In this document: positions 1 through 6,556 of the stretch, piece by piece
Numbering within the stretch: the stretch's first letter is position 1
Layout of the letters: the number at the start of each line of letters is the position of its first letter
Source of the DNA: HGM05232 sp964646495
Lineage (GTDB): Bacteria > Bacteroidota > Bacteroidia > Bacteroidales > Muribaculaceae
Direction of reading: 5' to 3'
Assembly (NCBI GenBank): GCA_964646495.1
Contig: CAZYEO010000113.1
Coordinates: 1 to 7,763 of the forward strand
Length of the DNA stretch: 7,763 nt
Made by a program: the position numbers and the translations under genes
The notes under the pieces: model-generated
Seen by the model: the letters and a program-made list of their open reading frames with translations, nothing else
Databases searched by the model: none
What the model was told of the DNA's origin: nothing

Positions 1-74
1 AAGTTTCGGGAACTATTTATATGTCATTGTTAGTTTTATCGGACAGCAATAATTTAATTTACAAGATAGGGAAA

Positions 75-280
75 TTATTTCTTCGTCGAATAAATTAATT
101 ATTTTACAACTATCTCCAATATCTCAGCCATCTCAAGCAACATTTCCAAACTTGGGTGTCATATATTGCATGCGTATGAGTTGATCACGGCGAAATTTTT
201 ACCTAGCTTATCAGCGAGTCAAGTCTGTTTAGGGTCTTTTCTTCGGGCACTTCTTTAATTCTATTCACCGGTTTAACCAT
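75..280 (-). pseudogene. Decayed Xre-family helix-turn-helix regulator
   Basis: This is the relic of a small DNA-binding regulator of about 65 residues. From an ATG at 280 the minus strand reads VNRIKEVPEEK. After a one-base loss in an A-rich run near 236-244, a second frame continues KDPKQT-stop-LADKLGKNF, then VINSYACN, a stop, HPSLEMLLEMAEILEI, VVK, a stop, and LIYSTKK before the final TAA at 77-75. The pattern matches the Bacteroidota Xre family that reads roughly VNRIKEVLEEK..QTWLA.KLGK, then N.YACNRRQPSLE, and ends in KELIVSTK. The three internal stops fall where Trp (TGA, 221-219), Arg (TGA, 161-159) and Glu (TAA, 101-99) are expected, each one base from a sense codon. Such regulators often sit beside restriction-modification or toxin-like genes, but no such partner is visible here. 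Family assignment from recalled consensus, not a search. A functional product is very unlikely. Confidence 0.82.
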
Positions 281-304
281 TGTCAATTGCTTTATGTTAG
301 AATA

Positions 305-312
305 CAAAGATA
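305..312 (-). promoter_or_regulatory. -7 promoter element before the xre relic
   Basis: The minus strand reads TATCTTTG, a perfect match to the Bacteroidota -7 consensus TAnnTTTG, about 25 bases upstream of the ATG of the decayed Xre gene. I see no TTG at the -33 spacing. It may still fire, but any transcript would cover a dead gene and run toward the left edge of the window. Confidence 0.45.
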
Positions 313-354
313 TAAAATATTGTAGCATATAAATAGAAAAACTCGGTTCATATT

Positions 355-540
355 TCATTTTACCTTTTCCGCTACCATTTGCACCATATTCGCCTCAGAA
401 TCATTCAATCTCGTTTACTCCATATTCTTTGCCTGTCCGTACTTTTCCACCTGCTTACGGATAACCAATATTTTCTTCTTATCCCGATTGTAAGTAGAAA
501 CTGGACATCCAAATTTTTTATTTGCATAAAAAGTTAAGAA
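355..540 (-). pseudogene. C-terminal fragment of an unidentified protein
   Basis: One minus-strand frame stays open from about 540 to a TGA at 357-355, apart from a single TAA at 417-415. It reads like real protein: FGCPVSTYNRDKKKILVIRK, then QVEKYGQAKNME, the stop, TRLNDSEANMVQMVAEKVK. TAA is one base from GAA (Glu), so one substitution could have broken an otherwise continuous C-terminus. The fragment has no plausible start and lies between the IS3 relic and the Xre relic on the same strand, so it is probably the tail of a gene that once preceded xre and was cut by the insertion or a deletion. I do not recognise the family. The coding signal rests on sensible composition and position only, and chance openness over about 60 codons in AT-rich DNA remains possible. 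Confidence 0.42.
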
Positions 541-550
541 AGAATTTTGT

Positions 551-747
551 TTAGTTTGTTAAATTCATATAGATCATATTTTTGAGAACAGAGTGACGTC
601 TGGTTTTATTATAAAAAGATATTTCGATATACCCGAATATCCCCAACTCAATATGAGCGGGTGATAGGAACTTATATCACAAATAAGTTCGCATTTAAAA
701 GTCTTAAAGAAACTTTCCGCCACAACATTAACTCAATAGTTCCCTTT
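551..747 (-). pseudogene. IS3-family transposase (OrfB) C-terminal remnant
   Basis: This is the broken C-terminal end of a DDE integrase-type transposase. From 747 the minus strand reads KGNY, a stop (TGA, 735-733), VNVVAESFFKTFKCELI. This aligns with the IS3-family block KGNCWDNAVAESFFKTLK.EL, with the stop at the Trp codon. After a frameshift near 674-678 it continues KFLSPAHIELGIFGYIEIS and then FYNKTRRHSVLKN, matching the conserved IFEYIE.FYN..RRHSAL block that carries the last catalytic-domain helix. It ends at TAA 553-551. Nothing of the catalytic DDE core upstream of KGN survives: the alignment stops where the dnaK terminator begins, so the element was truncated there. It cannot encode an active transposase. 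Family call rests on recognised motifs on both sides of the frameshift. Confidence 0.83.
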
Positions 748-749
748 TA

Positions 750-789
750 AAATAAAATCCGCAGCAAATAATTGATTTACTGCGGATTT
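750..789 (-). terminator. Intrinsic terminator of dnaK
   Basis: A perfect 10-bp inverted repeat, AAATCCGCAG at 755-764 and CTGCGGATTT at 780-789, encloses a 15-base loop that can add a 4-bp inner stem (766-769 with 775-778). On the minus strand it is followed by TTTTATTTT, the U-tract of a rho-independent terminator. It lies about 30 bases after the dnaK stop codon and directly abuts the IS3 remnant. Confidence 0.88.
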
Positions 790-819
790 GCTATTGCTTG
801 TTTTCTGTTATAATGGAAA

Positions 820-2724
820 TTACTTCACTTCTTCAAATGGGACATCTGTTACGTTGTCGCCATTGTCGTGGTTAGGGGCAGAGCTTTGTCCGGGTTGAGG
901 ACCTTGTTGTGCTCCTGCTTGTTGCTGTGCATTGTACATATCTTGTGATGCAGCTTGGAATGTCTTGTTGAGTTCCTCGGATGCAGTGTCGATAGCAGCA
1001 ATGTCTTGAGCTTTATGAGCATCTTTTAGTTTGGTCAATGCAGCTTCTACTTGAGCTTTTTTATCAGCAGGTAGTTTGTCGCCAAGTTCTGTGAGTTGCT
1101 TTTCGGTTTGGAAAATAAGAGCATCAGCATGGTTGAGTTTGTCGATACGTTCCTTTTCCTTAGCATCAGCAGCAGCGTTAGCAGTAGCTTCATCTTTCAT
1201 TCGTTTGATTTCGGCATCAGTAAGTCCGCTTGATGCTTCGATACGTATGCTTTGTTCCTTGCCTGTGGCTTTGTCTTTAGCTGATACGTTAAGAATACCA
1301 TTGGCATCGATTTCAAATGTAACTTCGATTTGAGGCACACCACGAGGGGCAGGAGCTATTCCATCTAAGTGGAATTTACCAAGAGTCTTATCATCTTTAG
1401 CCATTGGGCGTTCACCTTGTAGCACGTGAATTTCTACAGAAGGTTGATTATCTACGGCTGTAGAGAATGTTTCGCTTTTGCGGATTGGAATAGTGCTATT
1501 GGCCTCAATAAGTTTGGTCATTACGTTGCCGAGTGTTTCGATACCTACTGATAATGGTACAACATCAAGAAGAAGTACATCTTTTACGTCTCCACTAAGT
1601 ACACCACCTTGTATTGCAGCACCTACTGCTACTACTTCATCGGGATTAACACCTTTTGATGGAGCTTTACCAAAGAATTTTTCTACGATAGCCTGAATAG
1701 CAGGAATACGTGTACTACCACCTACGAGAATGACTTCATCGATGTCTTTAGCAGTCATGTTGGCATCTTTCAATGCTTGTTCGCAAGGTGCGATTGTAGC
1801 TTGAATCAATTTGTCGCAAAGTTGCTCAAATTTAGCGCGAGTAAGGGTTTTAACCAAGTGTTTTGGGATACCATTTACTGGCATGATGTATGGCAAGTTG
1901 ATTTCGGTGCTCGTGGTGCTTGAAAGTTCAATTTTAGCTTTTTCGGCAGCTTCTTTCAAGCGTTGAAGAGCCATCGGGTCTTTGCGAAGGTCGATTCCTT
2001 CATCGCTAAGAAATTCATCGGCTAACCAATCGATGATTACGTGGTCGAAGTCATCGCCACCAAGGTGAGTATCACCATTAGTCGATTTTACTTCAAATAC
2101 GCCATCGCCAAGCTCTAATATTGATATATCGAATGTACCACCACCAAGGTCGAATACAGCAATTTTTTTGTCGGAATTTGTTTTGTCGAGACCATAAGCA
2201 AGAGCAGCTGCAGTAGGCTCGTTCACAATACGTTTTACAACCAATCCTGCAATTTCACCGGCTTCTTTTGTAGCTTGGCGTTGAGAATCGTTGAAGTAAG
2301 CAGGAACGGTGATTACAGCTTCTGTAACTGTTTGTCCAAGATAATCTTCAGCGGTTTTTTTCATTTTTTGAAGAACCATTGCTGATATTTCTTGTGGAGT
2401 ATATTCTCTACCATCAATATCAACGCGTGGAGTGTTGTTGTCGCTACGCACTACTTTATAAGGTACACGAGAAATTTCTTTTTGAACTTCTTCAAAATTC
2501 TCACCCATAAATCTTTTGATAGAAAAGATGGTGCGGGTAGGATTGGTGATAGCTTGACGCTTTGCAGGATCACCTACTTTTCGTTCACCGCCATCTACGA
2601 AAGCTACAATAGAAGGAGTGGTGTTACGTCCTTCACTGTTAGGAATTACTACGGGGTCGTTACCCTCTAATACAGATACACAAGAGTTGGTAGTTCCTAA
2701 GTCGATACCAATAATTTTTCCCAT
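820..2724 (-). CDS. dnaK: Molecular chaperone DnaK (Hsp70)
   Basis: This is the cytosolic ATP-driven chaperone that binds exposed hydrophobic peptide stretches and folds or holds them with DnaJ and GrpE. It is 634 residues, normal for the family. The nucleotide-binding domain (about 1-380) shows GIDLGTTNSCVSV with Asp8, Lys70 in FSIKRFMG, Pro141 and Glu169 in NEPTAAALAYG, the phosphate loop DLGGGTFD with Asp192 and Thr197, and VGGSTRIPA. The interdomain linker is LLLDVVPLSVG (Asp387-Leu391). The substrate-binding beta domain and helical lid follow, then a flexible Gln/Gly/Pro-rich tail ending DVPFEEVK. The ATG at 2724 is the standard family start, preceded by an A/T-rich leader as usual in Bacteroidota. 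The gene is monocistronic: its own terminator lies downstream, and neither grpE nor dnaJ is adjacent. No key residue is missing. Confidence 0.99.
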   Translation of the reverse strand: MGKIIGIDLGTTNSCVSVLEGNDPVVIPNSEGRNTTPSIVAFVDGGERKVGDPAKRQAITNPTRTIFSIKRFMGENFEEVQKEISRVPYKVVRSDNNTPRVDIDGREYTPQEISAMVLQKMKKTAEDYLGQTVTEAVITVPAYFNDSQRQATKEAGEIAGLVVKRIVNEPTAAALAYGLDKTNSDKKIAVFDLGGGTFDISILELGDGVFEVKSTNGDTHLGGDDFDHVIIDWLADEFLSDEGIDLRKDPMALQRLKEAAEKAKIELSSTTSTEINLPYIMPVNGIPKHLVKTLTRAKFEQLCDKLIQATIAPCEQALKDANMTAKDIDEVILVGGSTRIPAIQAIVEKFFGKAPSKGVNPDEVVAVGAAIQGGVLSGDVKDVLLLDVVPLSVGIETLGNVMTKLIEANSTIPIRKSETFSTAVDNQPSVEIHVLQGERPMAKDDKTLGKFHLDGIAPAPRGVPQIEVTFEIDANGILNVSAKDKATGKEQSIRIEASSGLTDAEIKRMKDEATANAAADAKEKERIDKLNHADALIFQTEKQLTELGDKLPADKKAQVEAALTKLKDAHKAQDIAAIDTASEELNKTFQAASQDMYNAQQQAGAQQGPQPGQSSAPNHDNGDNVTDVPFEEVK

Positions 2725-2758
2725 AATTCTATAAATATTTTTTTAAGTTTAATAAATT

Positions 2759-2788
2759 CAAAGTATTTAGAACCGGGATGATTTACAA
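2759..2788 (-). promoter_or_regulatory. Candidate dnaK promoter
   Basis: On the minus strand a TTG (2788-2786) is followed after 19 bases by ATACTTTG (2766-2759). The spacing matches the Bacteroidota primary-sigma pattern of a -33 TTG and a -7 TAnnTTTG, but the -7 box departs from consensus at its first bases. The predicted start near 2752 leaves a leader of about 28 bases before the dnaK ATG. I see no clear CIRCE operator. Confidence 0.38.
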
Positions 2789-3092
2789 CCCCGATTCGAT
2801 AACAGAAAAACAAATCTTGTGCCAAAAAAGTTGTCACCATATAAAAATCGGATTATTATCTGTATAATGCGATATTTACTGCGCCATATTTTACTCTGAA
2901 GCCTGACATATCGTCAGTATTTGCAAATCGAGCTTCATGTGCATGCTTGCTATTTTGGGGCGTATATCAACGTTATGTGATGGGGGAAGAGCGTATAAGA
3001 TTAAAAAAGTGGAAATAGAGTGAATTTGTGAATAAATAGATAAAATAGGTGATTTTTTTAGGGAAAAAGGATATAGGTATGGCTTTTTGTAG

Positions 3093-3100
3093 TATTTTTG
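3093..3100 (+). promoter_or_regulatory. -7 promoter element of the mce-mmd operon
   Basis: TATTTTTG matches the Bacteroidota -7 consensus TAnnTTTG exactly and continues as TTTGCAC, a common extension in this group. No TTG is found 19-21 bases upstream, so the -33 contact looks weak. Transcription would begin at about 3106-3108, giving a leader of about 58 bases before the mce ATG. It is the best candidate promoter for all five downstream genes. Confidence 0.55.
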
Positions 3101-3106
3101 CACTTT

Positions 3107-3126
3107 GGGTGTTCGGTTGAACACCT
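3107..3126 (+). promoter_or_regulatory. Hairpin at the 5' end of the mce leader
   Basis: GGTGTTC (3108-3114) and GAACACC (3119-3125) form a perfect 7-bp stem with a GGTT loop. A G-U pair between 3107 and 3126 would extend it. It starts at the transcription start predicted from the -7 box, so it would sit at the extreme 5' end of the mRNA, or on the DNA act as an operator dyad overlapping the start. There is no U-tract after it, so it is not an intrinsic terminator. Confidence 0.5.
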
Positions 3127-3164
3127 GATTATTAATAAACTATTAATTTATAAATCTATACATT

Positions 3165-3578
3165 ATGAACATTTCGCATATTGAACATTTGGGAATTGCC
3201 GTAAAAAGTCTTGAAGAAGCAATCCCATATTATGAGAATGTGTTAGGTCTAAAGTGCTATTCTATTGAAGAGGTGGCAGATCAAAAAGTAAAAACCGCTT
3301 TCTTTAAAGTGGGACAAACAAAAATTGAGTTGCTCGAGCCTACAAGCGAAGAGAGTGCAATAGCTAAATTTATCGAGAAAAAAGGTGAAGGCATTCACCA
3401 CATAGCATTTGCTACCGATGGCGTTGCTAATGCGTTAGCCGATGTAGAGTCGAAAGGTGTACGCCTTATCGACAAAGCTCCACGCAAAGGTGCTGAGGGC
3501 TTGAATATTGCATTTTTACATCCTAAATCAACAATCGGCGTACTCACAGAATTATGTGAGGACCCATCAAAACTATAA
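3165..3578 (+). CDS. mce: Methylmalonyl-CoA epimerase
   Basis: This enzyme interconverts (R)- and (S)-methylmalonyl-CoA, linking methylmalonyl-CoA mutase to the decarboxylase encoded downstream. The 137-residue protein is of normal length and has the two-module vicinal-oxygen-chelate fold. The first module opens with HIEHLGIAVKSLEEAIPYY and the second with GIHHIAFAT. The expected divalent-metal ligands are present by comparison with the Propionibacterium enzyme: His8, Glu55 (in IELLEP), His79 (in HHIAF) and Glu129 (in LTELCED). A catalytic acid is probably Glu35 or Glu36. The ATG at 3165 follows an A/T-rich leader and puts the metal-binding His at its usual place near the N-terminus. It is the first gene of the operon, and mmdA starts 12 bases after its stop, so the two are almost certainly co-transcribed. 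Confidence 0.97.
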   Translation: MNISHIEHLGIAVKSLEEAIPYYENVLGLKCYSIEEVADQKVKTAFFKVGQTKIELLEPTSEESAIAKFIEKKGEGIHHIAFATDGVANALADVESKGVRLIDKAPRKGAEGLNIAFLHPKSTIGVLTELCEDPSKL

Positions 3579-3590
3579 TAATAAGCTGAA

Positions 3591-5144
3591 ATGAGTAATC
3601 AACTTGAAAAAGTACAGGAGCTGATAGCAATGCGTGAAGAAGCACGCATTGGTGGCGGACAAAAAGCCATTGACAAACAGCATGAAAAAGGCAAATACAC
3701 TGCACGTGAAAGAATCGCTCAACTACTCGATGAGGGTAGCTTTGAAGAATTGGACATGTTCGTTCGCCACCGTTGTACCAACTTCGGACAAGAGAAAAAA
3801 TCATTCTTAGGCGATGGTGTAGTTACCGGATATGGAACAATTGAAGGTCGTTTGGTATATGTGTTTGCACAAGACTTTACCGTTTTTGGCGGTTCTTTGT
3901 CGGAAACAATGGCACAAAAGATTTGCAAAGTTATGGATATGGCAATGAAGATGGGTGCTCCTGTTATCGGTCTTAACGACTCTGGTGGCGCACGTATTCA
4001 AGAGGGTATTAATGCTCTTGGTGGATATGCCGAAATATTCCAACGCAATATCATGGCTTCGGGCGTAGTGCCACAGATATCAGCTATTTTAGGTCCATGT
4101 GCAGGAGGTGCAGTATATTCACCGGCACTTACTGATTTTACTATCATGACAAAAGGAATTTCATATATGTTCCTCACAGGTCCTAAGGTTGTAAAGACTG
4201 TAACCGGAGAAGATGTAACACAAGAAGCTCTCGGTGGAGCTGAGGTTCATGCTTCAAAATCGGGTGTAACACACTTTGCTGCCGAAGATGGAGAAGATGC
4301 ATTGAGAATTATACGCAAATTATTTAGCTACATACCTCAAAACAATCTCGAAGAAGCTCCGTTGGCAGAATGTACTGATCCTATCGATCGTCTTGAAGAT
4401 TCATTAAATGAAATCATTCCTGATGCTACCAACAAGGCATACGATATGTATGAGGTTATAGGCTCAATTATCGATAATGGTGAATTTCTTGAAATTCAAA
4501 GAGATTATGCTAAAAATATAATAGTTGGTTTTGCTCGTTTCAATGGACAATCTGTAGGTATCGTAGCTAATCAACCTAAATTCCTCGCTGGCGTACTCGA
4601 CAGCAATGCATCAAGAAAAGCTGCACGTTTTGTACGTTTCTGCGATGCATTCAATATTCCATTGGTTACTCTTGTGGATGTTCCAGGATTCCTTCCCGGA
4701 ACCGGTCAAGAATATAATGGTGTAATTCTTCACGGTGCAAAATTGCTTTATGCTTATGGCGAAGCTACAGTGCCTAAAGTAACTGTAACATTGCGCAAGA
4801 GCTATGGTGGTAGCCACATTGTGATGAGTTGCAAGCAATTGCGAGGCGATATGAATTACGCATGGCCATCGGCAGAAATTGCTGTGATGGGTGGAGCAGG
4901 TGCAGTAGAAGTATTATATGCTCGCGAAGCAAAAGAAGCAAGCGATCCTGCAAAATTCATGGCTGAAAAAGAAGCTGAATACAATAAATTATTCTGCAAC
5001 CCATACAATGCCGCAAAATACGGTTATATCGATGATGTAATTGAGCCTCGTAACACTCGTTTCCGTATTATTCGTGCATTGCAACAATTGCAAACCAAGA
5101 AAGTGGTGAATCCAGCTAAGAAACATGGTAATATTCCTTTATAA
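3591..5144 (+). CDS. mmdA: Methylmalonyl-CoA decarboxylase alpha subunit (carboxyltransferase)
   Basis: This cytosolic subunit moves the carboxyl group of (S)-methylmalonyl-CoA onto the biotin of the carrier protein, releasing propionyl-CoA. At 517 residues it matches MmdA and the propionyl-CoA carboxylase beta chain. It has two crotonase-like halves. The N-half carries NDSGGARIQEG (129-139) and GPCAGGAVYSP (168-178), whose glycine-rich turns form the acyl-CoA oxyanion site. The C-half carries DVPGFLPGTGQEYNGVI (from Asp363) and SYGGSHIVM (from Ser404), the biotin-side site. It has no biotin domain, which is supplied by the carrier gene downstream. Sequence alone does not separate MmdA from PccB. 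The call rests on the sodium-pump genes in the same operon and on the absence of a biotin carboxylase gene in the window. The signal peptide-bearing gene starts 21 bases after its stop. Confidence 0.95.
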   Translation: MSNQLEKVQELIAMREEARIGGGQKAIDKQHEKGKYTARERIAQLLDEGSFEELDMFVRHRCTNFGQEKKSFLGDGVVTGYGTIEGRLVYVFAQDFTVFGGSLSETMAQKICKVMDMAMKMGAPVIGLNDSGGARIQEGINALGGYAEIFQRNIMASGVVPQISAILGPCAGGAVYSPALTDFTIMTKGISYMFLTGPKVVKTVTGEDVTQEALGGAEVHASKSGVTHFAAEDGEDALRIIRKLFSYIPQNNLEEAPLAECTDPIDRLEDSLNEIIPDATNKAYDMYEVIGSIIDNGEFLEIQRDYAKNIIVGFARFNGQSVGIVANQPKFLAGVLDSNASRKAARFVRFCDAFNIPLVTLVDVPGFLPGTGQEYNGVILHGAKLLYAYGEATVPKVTVTLRKSYGGSHIVMSCKQLRGDMNYAWPSAEIAVMGGAGAVEVLYAREAKEASDPAKFMAEKEAEYNKLFCNPYNAAKYGYIDDVIEPRNTRFRIIRALQQLQTKKVVNPAKKHGNIPL

Positions 5145-5165
5145 TTTATAGATATACAAATAATT

Positions 5166-6083
5166 ATGAACAAAAAAGGAATTGCAATATTAGTTCTGTG
5201 CATGCTTGTGAGCGCAGTTTCCTTTGCGCAGGGTCGTAAAGGGTTGCGCATAAACGAAGTCATGGTGCAGAATGATAGTAACTATGTAGATGATTATGGT
5301 CAAAAAGGAGCATGGATAGAGCTTTATAACTCGACTTTTGCAGATATGGAAATTTCGAGCGTGTTTCTTACAAATGACAAAAATAATCCTAAAAAATACC
5401 CTGTACCAAGGGGAGATGTAAATACCGATGTTCCTGCACGCCAACATGTACTTTTCTGGGCTGATGACAAGCATGATCGCGGTACTTTCCATACCAATTT
5501 TGTGCTTACTCCCGGTGTGGATAACTGGATTGGACTATATGATGCTGATGGAATCACTTTGATTGACTCTATTACAGTGCCAGCCTCTCTTGCAGGTAAC
5601 CATTCGTTTGCCCGCAAGGTAGACGGCGAAGGAACTTCTTATGAGGATTGGGCAGTGCGTGACGGTAGCTCATCATTATATATTACTCCAAGTAGTAATA
5701 ATATAATTATCGATACCAATGCTAAAGTGAAGAAATTCAAAGAAAATGACGAAAATGGAGTAGGAATGGCAATCATGGCGATGTCGGTAGTATTTACAGC
5801 TCTATTAGTGTTGAGCCTATCATTTATAATGATTGGCAAAATAAGTGAGTATCTTGCTAAACGCAATAAATTGAAAGCTCATGGAATCGAACCCGAAACG
5901 GTAGATATATTACCTACACAAGGGGATTCAGGAGAAGAAATTGCTGCAATATGCATGGCATTGTATCAACATCTTAACGCTCATGATAATGAAGACACCG
6001 TGCTTACCATTAATAAGGTAAAACGCGCATATTCACCTTGGAGCTCTAAGATATATACATTGCGTGAAACACCACGTCATTAA
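5166..6083 (+). CDS. Lamin-tail domain / OadG-like membrane subunit of the decarboxylase
   Basis: This is probably the small membrane subunit that assembles the decarboxylase, with a periplasmic domain added. Of its 305 residues, 1-21 form a signal peptide (hydrophobic core IAILVLCMLVSAVSFA, likely cut before Gln22). Residues about 27-175 look like a lamin-tail domain: LRINEVMVQN, GAWIELYN, then a Trp- and Asp-rich beta region. One membrane helix follows at about 199-225, typical of the OadG/MmdD gamma subunit. The cytosolic tail contains GEEIAAICMALYQHLN and RAYSPWSSKIYTLR, a conserved ending of OadG-like proteins in this group. Topology would be N-terminus outside, C-terminus inside. Classical OadG is under 100 residues with no exported domain, so this protein is much larger. 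The role of the lamin-tail domain is unknown; contact with the envelope or another protein is a guess. The gene lies between mmdA and the biotin carrier gene. Confidence 0.85.
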   Translation: MNKKGIAILVLCMLVSAVSFAQGRKGLRINEVMVQNDSNYVDDYGQKGAWIELYNSTFADMEISSVFLTNDKNNPKKYPVPRGDVNTDVPARQHVLFWADDKHDRGTFHTNFVLTPGVDNWIGLYDADGITLIDSITVPASLAGNHSFARKVDGEGTSYEDWAVRDGSSSLYITPSSNNIIIDTNAKVKKFKENDENGVGMAIMAMSVVFTALLVLSLSFIMIGKISEYLAKRNKLKAHGIEPETVDILPTQGDSGEEIAAICMALYQHLNAHDNEDTVLTINKVKRAYSPWSSKIYTLRETPRH

Positions 6084-6117
6084 TATTAAATTATTCAATT
6101 CAAAAAGCACAAATTAC

Positions 6118-6552
6118 ATGAAAGAGTATAAATATAAAATCAACGGTAATATATATAGAGTAGCCGTTGGCGATATCGATCATAATGTGGCACAAGTAGA
6201 AGTAAATGGTGTGCCATATAAAATCGAACTTGAGGCACCAGCAGCCAAACCTGCACAAATTAATAAAGTAAAACCATCGGCTGCACCACGTAGCGAATCT
6301 GGAACAAAAGTAATAGCTAAACCTACAGTATCTACAGGTGAAAGCGCTGTTAAATCTCCACTTCCAGGGGTTATACTTGATATTAAGGTAAAAGTAGGTG
6401 ACACTGTGAAGAGTGGTGACACTGTGGCGATATTGGAAGCCATGAAAATGGAAAACAATATTCACACTTCCACAAGTGGTGTAGTGAAGTCAATAATTGT
6501 AAATAAAGGAGACTCTGTACTCGAAGGAGCTGATCTTCTTGTAATAGGATAG
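6118..6552 (+). CDS. mmdC: Biotin carrier subunit of methylmalonyl-CoA decarboxylase
   Basis: This 144-residue protein carries the biotin that shuttles CO2 from MmdA to MmdB. The C-terminal biotinyl domain (about 78-144) holds the attachment motif EAMKM, with Lys110 as the biotinylated residue, flanked by SPLPGVILDIKVKVGD and SGVVKSIIVNKGDSV. An N-terminal segment MKEYKYKINGNIYRV is linked to it by an Ala/Pro/Lys-rich flexible stretch (about 40-80). I chose the ATG at 6118 over an in-frame GTG at 6064. The extra 18 residues would overlap the preceding gene and do not look conserved, and YKYKINGN is the usual beginning of such carriers. The gene starts 34 bases after the LTD-OadG stop and its own stop lies 4 bases before mmdB. 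Confidence 0.95.
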   Translation: MKEYKYKINGNIYRVAVGDIDHNVAQVEVNGVPYKIELEAPAAKPAQINKVKPSAAPRSESGTKVIAKPTVSTGESAVKSPLPGVILDIKVKVGDTVKSGDTVAILEAMKMENNIHTSTSGVVKSIIVNKGDSVLEGADLLVIG

Positions 6553-6556
6553 TCTG

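Larger units (their letters stand above)
2725..3164. other. Divergent intergenic region between dnaK and mce
   Basis: This 440-base AT-rich stretch separates two diverging transcription units. It holds a candidate dnaK promoter on the minus strand, a -7 element and leader hairpin for the mce operon on the plus strand, and two small palindromes at 2903-2917 and 2919-2928. I see no convincing gene: the longest open frame (minus, 3124-2891, 77 codons) has unremarkable composition and no recognisable motif. Confidence 0.7.

Noticed and set aside
1..60. Possible insertion-sequence end around the TCGGACAG motif
   Set aside because: I see no terminal inverted repeat partner or target duplication in the window, so one short motif is not enough to call an element boundary.
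405..527. 40-codon minus-strand ORF starting ATG at 527, reading MQIKNLDV
   Set aside because: It overlaps the unidentified protein tail in another frame. The alternative frame has more protein-like composition and continues past this ORF's stop.
2891..3124. 77-codon open frame on the minus strand between dnaK and mce
   Set aside because: It overlaps the mce promoter and leader hairpin, shows no motif or plausible ribosome-binding context, and has a composition expected of AT-rich noncoding DNA.
6064..6117. GTG start extending the biotin carrier by 18 residues
   Set aside because: The extension overlaps the preceding gene and does not resemble carrier proteins; the ATG at 6118 gives the normal N-terminus.
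6100..6465. 121-codon minus-strand ORF opposite the biotin carrier gene
   Set aside because: It is the antisense shadow of a gene with strong family motifs; its Cys/Phe/Tyr-rich product looks artificial.
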